A stretch of DNA of 64,000 bases from Sphingomonas swuensis. GTDB taxonomy: Bacteria > Pseudomonadota > Alphaproteobacteria > Sphingomonadales > Sphingomonadaceae. This document shows, piece after piece, positions 62,647-64,000 of the stretch; positions within the stretch are counted from its first letter, which is position 1, and each line of letters starts with the position of its first letter. The DNA lies in the NCBI RefSeq assembly GCF_039538045.1, contig NZ_BAABBQ010000001.1:1634001-1698000 (forward strand). The letters are read 5' to 3'. Under the pieces are notes generated by a model that saw only the letters and a list, made by a program, of their open reading frames with translations, searched no databases and was not told the DNA's origin. Position numbers and translations under genes: made by a program.

Positions 62647-63759
62647 CTAGCCCAGCACATCCTTGATCCGCGAGAAGAAACTCTTGCTCGCCGGGCATTC
62701 CTCGCCGGTTTCCGTTTCGCGGAACTGGGTGAGGATTTCCTTCTGCCTGGCGGTCAGCCGGGTCGGCGTCTCGACCAGGATCCGGGCCACCATGTCCCCG
62801 CGCCCACGGCCGTTCAGCACGCCCATGCCCTTGCCGCGAAGCCGCAGCGTCTCACCCGACTGGACGCCCGACGGAATCTTGACCTCGATCTTCTCGCCAT
62901 CGATGCCAGGGACAGTGATCGAGCCGCCCAGCGCGGCAGTGGTGAAGCTGACCGGGCATTCGGCGATGAGGGTCGTCCCCTCGCGGCCATAGAGCGCGTG
63001 GCGCTTGAGGTGCACGAACAGGTAAAGGTCGCCCGACGGGGCGCCGCGGATGCCGGCTTCGCCTTCCCCGGCAACGCGGATGCGTGTTCCCTCGTCGACC
63101 CCGGCGGGAACCTGGATGGTCAGGGTCCGCCGCTTGAGGGTCCGGCCCTCGCCCTGGCACTCGGGACAGGGGTCGGCGATGGTCACACCATGGCCGTGGC
63201 ACGAGGGACAGCCGCGCTCGACCACGAAGAATCCCTGCTGCGCACGGACCTTGCCGGCGCCGTGACAGGTCGGGCAGGTGATCGGGACCGAAGAGCCCCG
63301 CGCACCATCGCCCTCGCACGGTTCGCACGGAGCCAAGGTCTCGATGTCGATCGTCGCCGACTTGCCTGCGAAGCTCTCCTCGAGCGACAGCTCGAGGTCG
63401 TAGCGGAGGTCCGCGCCGCGAGCGGCGTTCTGGCGAGCGCCGCGGGGATCCATGAACTCGCCGAAGATGGACGAGAAGATGTCCGAAAAATCGGGTCCCG
63501 CGCCGCCGCCGAAACCGCCTGCCCCGCCCTGCTGAAAAGCGGCATGCCCGAAGCGGTCGTACGCCGCCCGCTTCTGAGGATCCTTGAGGCAGTCGTAGGC
63601 TTCGTTCAGTTGCTTGAACTTGGCTTCCTGCTCGGCGCAGCCGCCGTGGCGGTCAGGATGGCACTCCATCGCGAGCTTGCGATAGGCCATCTTGATGGTC
63701 CGCTCGTCAGCGCCGCGCTGGACTCCGAGCAGCTCGTAATAGTCGGTGTGAACAGTCAT
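62647..63759 (-). CDS. dnaJ: Chaperone protein DnaJ
   Basis: The 370-residue Hsp40 has the J domain with HPD at 34-36. A Gly/Phe-rich linker (QQGGAGGFGGGAGPDF) follows. The zinc region has four CxxCxGxG repeats: CEPCEGDG, CPTCHGAG, CPSCHGHG and CPECQGEG. The C-terminal substrate domains follow. It lies downstream of dnaK on the same strand. The ATG has AGGA 9 bases upstream. It recruits and stimulates DnaK. Confidence 0.98.
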   Translation of the reverse strand: MTVHTDYYELLGVQRGADERTIKMAYRKLAMECHPDRHGGCAEQEAKFKQLNEAYDCLKDPQKRAAYDRFGHAAFQQGGAGGFGGGAGPDFSDIFSSIFGEFMDPRGARQNAARGADLRYDLELSLEESFAGKSATIDIETLAPCEPCEGDGARGSSVPITCPTCHGAGKVRAQQGFFVVERGCPSCHGHGVTIADPCPECQGEGRTLKRRTLTIQVPAGVDEGTRIRVAGEGEAGIRGAPSGDLYLFVHLKRHALYGREGTTLIAECPVSFTTAALGGSITVPGIDGEKIEVKIPSGVQSGETLRLRGKGMGVLNGRGRGDMVARILVETPTRLTARQKEILTQFRETETGEECPASKSFFSRIKDVLG

Positions 63760-63776
63760 TGACGCAATCCTGACAC

Positions 63777-63849
63777 CGTCGTCCCCGCGATGGTGGGGAC
63801 CTCAGGGTGTTGAGTACCTCCCGAGGCCCCCGCTCTCGCGGGGAGGACG
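63777..63849. repeat. Two-hairpin intergenic palindrome (REP-like) between dnaK and dnaJ
   Basis: The outer arms CGTCGTCCCCGCGA (63777-63790) and TCGCGGGGAGGACG (63836-63849) are complementary at 13 of 14 positions, and a local hairpin GTCCCC/GGGGAC lies inside the left arm. The 73-bp element sits in the short dnaK-dnaJ spacer. Similar GTCATCCCCGCGAA-type palindromes are, as I recall, dispersed in sphingomonad genomes. No second copy was noticed in the intergenic spacers examined. Confidence 0.55.
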
Positions 63850-63861
63850 CCAATCACTGGC

Positions 63862-64000
63862 TTACGCCTTCTTGTCGTCGTCGACTTCGGAATATTCCGC
63901 GTCGACCACTTCTTCCTGGCCCGCCTGCGTATTGTCGGCCGTGTCGGCTGCGGACTGGGTGGTGCCGCCCGCCTGCTGGCTCTCGTAGATCGCCTGGCCA
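63862..64000 (-). CDS. dnaK: Chaperone protein DnaK, C-terminal end only
   Basis: Reading the minus strand gives a C-terminal tail that ends in EEVVDAEYSEVDDDKKA and a TAA stop. This matches the DnaK EEVxDAE(F/Y)xEV tail. The visible upstream part GQAIYESQQ also fits the lid domain. The rest lies beyond the window. DnaK is the ATP-driven Hsp70 and works with the adjacent dnaJ. Confidence 0.95.
   Translation of the reverse strand, partial: GQAIYESQQAGGTTQSAADTADNTQAGQEEVVDAEYSEVDDDKKA

Overview
The window is high-GC bacterial chromosome, most likely from an alphaproteobacterium of the Sphingomonadales (Sphingomonas or a close relative). Evidence: a DUF1465/RcdA-type cell-cycle adaptor, a DksA with a single zinc-finger cysteine, paired DUF465 mini-proteins, the mreBCD-mrdA-rodA order, and a two-hairpin intergenic palindrome of a kind I recall from sphingomonad genomes. 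Genes are tightly packed: no gap exceeds 300 bases, and many joins overlap as ATGA, GTGA or TGATG. No phage, transposase, integrase or CRISPR was seen.

0-8.1 kb (minus strand) is a polysaccharide export block, transcribed right to left: GT4 glycosyltransferase, PPP-type phosphatase, WbpP-like UDP-HexNAc 4-epimerase, Wza-like lipoprotein, Wzc-like copolymerase/tyrosine kinase, a TPR membrane protein, and an O-antigen ligase/polymerase cut by the window edge. A small secreted protein follows on the plus strand.

8.8-16.4 kb is core: mutL (minus), then the elongasome operon mreB-mreC-mreD-mrdA-rodA and tRNA-Lys(CTT). 16.4-18.9 kb holds an FrhB/FdhB-like iron-sulfur protein and a polysaccharide pyruvyl transferase, both downstream of argR. 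18.9-26 kb is arginine biosynthesis: argR diverges from argCJBFG across a short spacer carrying three helically phased TGCA half-sites, and argH converges on argG.

26-37.5 kb is mixed: a cytoplasmic five-PAS hybrid histidine kinase, nitronate monooxygenase, a transglutaminase-like membrane protein, thioesterase plus iron alcohol dehydrogenase, rcdA-like, two DUF465 genes, dksA, and surE coupled to a small membrane protein and an ABC exporter.

37.5-58 kb is a second polysaccharide block. It holds an AsnB-type amidotransferase, UDP-glucose dehydrogenase and UDP-glucuronate 4-epimerase (UDP-GalA), a sugar 3,4-ketoisomerase plus DegT aminotransferase (dTDP-3-amino-3,6-dideoxyhexose), two GNAT-fold transferases, a Wzx flippase, several glycosyltransferases, an overlapping nucleotidyltransferase/GT2/HAD/CofD-like module, rmlDBCA (dTDP-L-rhamnose) and an EpsG-type polymerase. 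Together with the left block it forms a nearly complete Wzx/Wzy-dependent pathway; the initiating sugar-phosphate transferase is not in the window. Predicted building blocks are GalNAc or GlcNAc, GalA (possibly amidated), L-Rha and Fuc3N or Qui3N.

58-64 kb holds a LysR regulator, a YcxB-like protein, glmS, a serine beta-lactamase-fold protein, dnaJ and the 3' end of dnaK. The most interesting candidate system is the CofD-like/HAD/GT2/nucleotidyltransferase module at 48.8-52.2 kb.
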